Of a stretch of 64,000 nt of DNA, positions 60,613 through 64,000 are shown piece by piece. Each line of letters opens with the position of its first letter. The first letter of the stretch is position 1. The position numbers and the translations under genes were made by a program. The notes below the pieces were generated by a model. It saw only the letters and a list, made by a program, of their open reading frames with translations, had not been told where the DNA came from and made no database searches. The DNA lies in assembly GCF_039907765.1 (NCBI RefSeq), contig NZ_JARDJI010000011.1, forward strand, positions 62,001 through 126,000, read 5' to 3'. The stretch is from Aminobacter sp039907765 (GTDB lineage Bacteria; Pseudomonadota; Alphaproteobacteria; Rhizobiales; Rhizobiaceae).

Positions 60613-60960
60613 TCACCCATCGCCCGCCGCCAGATCGAACGCCTTGCGCAATGTGATCGGCGCCGTGTTGCGCCAGGCCGTCAGCAGCGCGCTCCTCAGC
60701 GTCGCCGCGTCGGCGGTGGCGAGCATCACCCGGGTCCAGCCCTGCTTGCCCCAGCCGCCGTTCACCGGCAGAAACACCGCCGGCTCGCTGCCGGCCATCA
60801 TTTCCTGCTGGTCGCGCGTCAGCTTGACCACGGCGTTGCCGTCCTCCGGCAGCGTCGCGAAGACACGGTCGCGGACGCGGAAATCGGGCTTGCCGAAATG
60901 CGATTTCTCGGTCGCGCCGGGCAGTTCCAGGGCGATCCGTCTGACATCCTCGGGTGTCAT
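60613..60960 (-). CDS. MmcQ/YjbR-family protein
   Basis: 115 residues: E-D-V-R-R-I-A-L-E-L-P-G-A-T-E at the start, G-K-P-D-F-R-V-R-D-R-V-F-A-T-L and L-P-V-N-G-G-W-G-K-Q-G-W-T in the middle, typical of the YjbR double-wing fold. Often described as DNA-binding, without proven function. GGAGG 7 nt before this ATG; a TTG two codons earlier is less likely. Confidence 0.86.
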   Translation of the reverse strand: MTPEDVRRIALELPGATEKSHFGKPDFRVRDRVFATLPEDGNAVVKLTRDQQEMMAGSEPAVFLPVNGGWGKQGWTRVMLATADAATLRSALLTAWRNTAPITLRKAFDLAAGDG

Positions 60961-61040
60961 GGCCAAGCCTCCTCGATCCCCTCATGGTGGGAGATCGAGG
61001 CGGGCGATGCAAGCACGCGTGGCCCGTGGACCGGGCGGCG

Positions 61041-61787
61041 TCAGGCGGCCTTTTCGGCCAGCACCATGTAGTTGACGTCCATGTCTCGCGATTTCTGCCA
61101 GCGGTCGGCCAGCGGATTGTAGATCACGCCGGTACGGTCGATGGTGGCGAGGCCCGCGCCGGTGAGCGCCTTGTCGAGCTCTTCGGGCCGCACCAGCTTG
61201 CCGTACTGGTGGGTGCCGCGCGGCAGCCAGCGGAGCACATATTCGGCGCCGACGATGGCCAGCCCCAGCGCCTTGAAGGTGCGGTTGATGGTGGCCACGA
61301 ACATGATGCCGCCGGGCTTCACCATCTCGCCGCACTTCTTCACGAACAGCTCGACGTCGGCGACGTGCTCGACCACTTCCATGTTGAGGATGACGTCGAA
61401 TTTTTCGCCCGCGTCGGCCAAATCCTCGGCGGTGGTGGCGCGGTAGTCCACGCTCACGCCCGCCTCCGCCGCATGCAGCTTTGCCACCTCGATGTTGGTC
61501 GCCGAGGCGTCGGCGCCCACCACTTCGGCGCCGAGACGGGACATCGGCTCGCACAGCAGCCCGCCGCCGCAGCCGATGTCGAGGAAGCGCAGCCCCTCGA
61601 ACGGCCGCGCCGCATGGGTGTCGCGGCCGAAGCGCTGGGCCACCTGGTCGCGGATATAGCCCAGCCGGACCGGATTGAACTTGTGCAGCGGGCGGAACTT
61701 GCCGTTCGGGTTCCACCATTCGGCGGCGAGCTTCGAAAACCGCTCGACTTCTCCGGCATCGATGGTCGATGGGCGGGGATCTGGCAT
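61041..61787 (-). CDS. ubiG: Ubiquinone biosynthesis O-methyltransferase
   Basis: 248 residues. F-L-D-I-G-C-G-G-G-L-L-C-E-P-M (about 68-82) binds SAM; W-W-N-P-N-G-K-F-R-P-L-H near 25 is the UbiG signature. It carries out both O-methylations of the ubiquinone ring. Divergent from lysC across a 433-nt gap. Confidence 0.95.
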   Translation of the reverse strand: MPDPRPSTIDAGEVERFSKLAAEWWNPNGKFRPLHKFNPVRLGYIRDQVAQRFGRDTHAARPFEGLRFLDIGCGGGLLCEPMSRLGAEVVGADASATNIEVAKLHAAEAGVSVDYRATTAEDLADAGEKFDVILNMEVVEHVADVELFVKKCGEMVKPGGIMFVATINRTFKALGLAIVGAEYVLRWLPRGTHQYGKLVRPEELDKALTGAGLATIDRTGVIYNPLADRWQKSRDMDVNYMVLAEKAA

Positions 61788-61812
61788 CAGTGTGGTCTCC
61801 TTCGAGCAGAAG

Positions 61813-61841
61813 CAAGTCGGGTCTGGGGTCGGGATTGTCAA
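61813..61841 (-). promoter_or_regulatory. possible ubiG promoter
   Basis: On the minus strand TTGACA (61841-61836), 17-nt spacer, GACTTG (61818-61813). The -35 is perfect and of the CTTGAC type used by rhizobial sigma-70; the -10 is poor. It would give a 20-nt leader. Confidence 0.4.
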
Positions 61842-62097
61842 GGCACGTTTTTGGCACCGGTGGGCGGGCCCGCAGCGGCGGAGCCGCCGACGGATCGCCC
61901 GTCGGCGGTGCGCATACGCAGGTTTCTGGTGTTCCGTTCGCCAGGCCGTGACCGCGATCGATGCGTGCGACAAGTCGATGCCGGCGGGGCTATCGCCTGC
62001 GCCGCCTGGCAGCCGCCGGTCTCGGCCACCGGCTTTTCGGCGGCCGTCGGTCGCATGCCGGCAAATCGGGCGCGGTGATTTGTCTGGCCGGGCGTCC

Positions 62098-62126
62098 TTG
62101 CGGAAGGCGCCCGTTTTGGATATGGA
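62098..62126 (+). promoter_or_regulatory. possible lysC promoter
   Basis: TTGCGG (62098-62103), 17-nt spacer, TATGGA (62121-62126), about 90 nt before lysC. The same bases form an imperfect hairpin (GGCGTCCTT-GCGG-AAGGCGCC) followed by TTTT, so a terminator or attenuator is an alternative reading. Nothing else is identifiable in the 61788-62220 gap. Confidence 0.35.
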
Positions 62127-62220
62127 GGCCGCGCATTCGGCACCGCGCCAACCGGCGGTGTTTTCAACCATTTTCCGGTCTTTCGCGAGGCCGGCGCACA
62201 GGCAAGGGCTTTTCGCTTCC

Positions 62221-63495
62221 ATGGCGCGCATCGTGATGAAGTTCGGCGGAACGTCCGTCGCCGACCTTGACCGCATCCATAACGTGGCGCGGCACGTCAA
62301 ACGCGAGGTCGATGCCGGCCATGAGGTCGCCGTCGTCGTCTCGGCCATGTCGGGCAAGACCAACGAACTCGTCGGCTGGGTCCAGGGCATGCCCAAGGCC
62401 ACCGGCGCGAACAGCCCGTTCTTCGACGCGCGCGAATACGATGCCATCGTGGCGTCCGGCGAGCAGGTGACGTCGGGCCTTCTGGCGATCGCGCTGCAGT
62501 CGATCGGCGTCAATGCCCGCTCCTGGCAGGGCTGGCAGATCCCGATCAAGACCGACGGGGCGCATGGCGCCGCGCGCATCCTCGACATCGACGGCTCGTT
62601 CCTGATCAAGCGCTTCCAGGAAGGCCAGGTCGCGGTCGTCGCCGGCTTCCAGGGCATCGCTCCCGACAACCGCATCGCCACCCTCGGCCGCGGCGGTTCC
62701 GACACCAGTGCCGTGGCCATCGCGGCGGCGGTGAAGGCCGACCGCTGCGACATCTACACCGATGTCGACGGCGTCTATACGACCGACCCGCGCATCGAGC
62801 CCAAGGCCCGGCGCCTGTCCAAGATCTCCTTCGAGGAAATGCTTGAAATGGCGTCGCTCGGCGCCAAGGTTCTGCAGGTGCGTTCGGTCGAACTCGCCAT
62901 GGTGCACAAGGTGCGCACCTTCGTGCGTTCTTCATTCGAGGATCCGGATGCGCCCGGCATGGGCGATTTCCTCAACCCGCCTGGTACTCTCATTTGTGAC
63001 GAGGATGAAATCGTGGAACAGCAGGTCGTTACCGGTATCGCCTACGCCAAGGACGAGGCCCAGGTCTCGCTGCGCCGCGTCGCCGACAGGCCGGGCGTGG
63101 CAGGCGGCATCTTCGGGCCGCTCGCCGAAGCCAACATCAATGTCGACATGATCGTCCAGAACATCTCCGAGGACGGCAAGTTCACCGACATGACCTTCAC
63201 CGTACCCTCGGGCGACGTGAACAAGGCGCTGGCCGTGCTCGAGAAGATCCGCCCCGACATCGGCTTCGACGCCGTCCAGCACGACGAGGGCATGTCCAAG
63301 GTGTCGGTCATCGGCGTCGGCATGCGCAGCCACGCGGGCGTTGCCGCCACGGCCTTCCAGGCGCTGGCCTCCAAGGGCATCAATATCCGCGCCATCACCA
63401 CGTCGGAGATCAAGATTTCGATATTGATCGACGGTCCGTATACCGAACTTGCCGTTCGGACTTTGCATTCCGTCTACGGTCTCGATAAGCAGTAG
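62221..63495 (+). CDS. lysC: Aspartate kinase
   Basis: 424 residues. M-K-F-G-G-T-S-V opens the kinase domain, with L-G-R-G-G-S-D-T-S-A-V and T-D-V-D-G-V-Y-T-T-D-P-R completing the ATP/aspartate site. Two ACT domains follow (about 265-420). First step of lysine, threonine and methionine synthesis; the ACT domains give feedback inhibition. Products feed metA (2996) and lysA (21629) in this window. Confidence 0.96.
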   Translation: MARIVMKFGGTSVADLDRIHNVARHVKREVDAGHEVAVVVSAMSGKTNELVGWVQGMPKATGANSPFFDAREYDAIVASGEQVTSGLLAIALQSIGVNARSWQGWQIPIKTDGAHGAARILDIDGSFLIKRFQEGQVAVVAGFQGIAPDNRIATLGRGGSDTSAVAIAAAVKADRCDIYTDVDGVYTTDPRIEPKARRLSKISFEEMLEMASLGAKVLQVRSVELAMVHKVRTFVRSSFEDPDAPGMGDFLNPPGTLICDEDEIVEQQVVTGIAYAKDEAQVSLRRVADRPGVAGGIFGPLAEANINVDMIVQNISEDGKFTDMTFTVPSGDVNKALAVLEKIRPDIGFDAVQHDEGMSKVSVIGVGMRSHAGVAATAFQALASKGINIRAITTSEIKISILIDGPYTELAVRTLHSVYGLDKQ

Positions 63496-63571
63496 TATAA
63501 GGAATCGAGCGTCACCGCGTTGCCGGCGTGCAGCATGTGCCGCGCCGGTTCCAAAGCATTGGAGACGGTGA

Positions 63572-64000
63572 ATGATGCGTGACATGGCCGCAGGGCCTCG
63601 CGTACTTCTGAAACGGCTCCGCGAATTGATGGCGGAGCCCCTCGAACCGCAGGAGCGGCTCGACAGGATCGTGCGCGACATCGCCGCCAACATGGTGGCC
63701 GAGGTCTGCTCGCTCTATGTGCTTCGCGCCGACTCCGTCCTCGAACTCTACGCCACCGTCGGTCTGAACCCCAACGCGGTCCACCTCGCCCAGCTGCGCC
63801 TCGGCCAGGGCCTTGTCGGCACGATCGCGGCGAGCGCGCGCGCGCTCAACCTGTCCAATGCCCAGGAACACCCCGCCTTCGCCTACCTGCCGGAGACGGG
63901 CGAGGAGATCTACCATTCCTTCCTCGGCGTGCCGGTCTTGAGGGCAGGGCGCACCCTCGGCGTGCTCGTCGTCCAGAACAAGACCATGCGCCACTACCGC
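63572..64000 (+). CDS. ptsP: Nitrogen-PTS enzyme I (PtsP), N-terminal part
   Basis: The first 143 residues are present and the frame is open at the window edge. They form the N-terminal GAF domain (about 30-140: I-A-A-N-M-V-A-E-V-C-S-L-Y-V, L-G-Q-G-L-V-G-T-I-A, S-F-L-G-V-P-V-L) that distinguishes PtsP from sugar enzyme I. PtsP starts the phosphate relay to NPr and EIIA-Ntr, linking nitrogen state to potassium and carbon control. GGAG 7 nt upstream of the ATG. The order lysC-ptsP is the usual one in Rhizobiales. Confidence 0.88.
   Translation, partial: MMRDMAAGPRVLLKRLRELMAEPLEPQERLDRIVRDIAANMVAEVCSLYVLRADSVLELYATVGLNPNAVHLAQLRLGQGLVGTIAASARALNLSNAQEHPAFAYLPETGEEIYHSFLGVPVLRAGRTLGVLVVQNKTMRHYR

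Overview
The window is high-GC chromosomal DNA from an alphaproteobacterium, most likely Rhizobiales near Mesorhizobium/Aminobacter (Phyllobacteriaceae). The evidence is the gene content and order (metA-hisC-tyrC; ftsE-ftsX-ydcF-plsC; argH-lipoprotein-lysA-DUF4175; argJ-GNAT-mutT; comF-grxC-nit-DUF1178; ubiG/lysC/ptsP), a SAM-II riboswitch before metA, CpdR/CtrA-type cell-cycle signals, and RIME-like palindromic intergenic repeats. It reads as core chromosome with a few inserted accessory genes. There is no prophage, insertion sequence, CRISPR array or integrase.

Layout. 1-2.9 kb: end of a lipid kinase, an SbmA/BacA-type ABC protein with a degenerate ATPase, and a ParDE toxin-antitoxin pair. 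3-6.2 kb: metA (minus) with promoter, SAM-II aptamer and terminator, divergent from hisC-tyrC. 6.3-7.7 kb: a heptamer tandem repeat and a probably acquired metallophosphoesterase whose C-terminus resembles domain 4 of cholesterol-dependent cytolysins. 7.9-18.5 kb: DUF2125, ChaC, Ada, the ftsE-ftsX-ydcF-plsC block with a CtrA site, hpt, cpdR, an EamA transporter and divergent LysR gene, and a glutathione S-transferase. 18.6-25.5 kb: DUF4175 giant protein, lysA, lipoprotein, argH, divergent TlpA.

25.5-30.2 kb: ugpBAEC glycerol-3-phosphate importer behind a tandem PHO box. 30.2-37.1 kb: acyltransferase, 3-hydroxybutyryl-CoA dehydrogenase, etfBA, rhomboid, cobalamin adenosyltransferase, twin-TM protein, SDR. 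37.2-44 kb: YihY, EamA transporter, GluQ, AlkA-like glycosylase, HNH, DsbB, DedA, tRNA-Leu(CAA) and a membrane protein. 44-48.8 kb: acyl-CoA synthetase and a polysaccharide-type flippase/acetyltransferase pair. 48.8-57.1 kb: secA, periplasmic PpiC, a TetR/small-membrane-protein cassette, argJ-GNAT-mutT and an Flp pilin. 57.1-64 kb: methyltransferase, comF-grxC-nit-DUF1178, YjbR, ubiG, lysC and the start of ptsP.

Together the genes cover methionine, lysine, arginine, histidine and tyrosine synthesis, phosphate-starvation uptake of glycerophosphodiesters, envelope export and division, redox and alkylation repair. The most unusual item is the phosphoesterase/cytolysin-domain-4 fusion at 6416-7717. 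The best-resolved regulatory items are the metA SAM-II attenuator (3933-4076), the three-unit PHO box (25734-25762), the parDE operator over its own -10 box (2305-2345), and a terminator inside the leader of an EamA transporter gene (16771-16800). Start codons and promoter calls rest on reading alone; no database search was possible.
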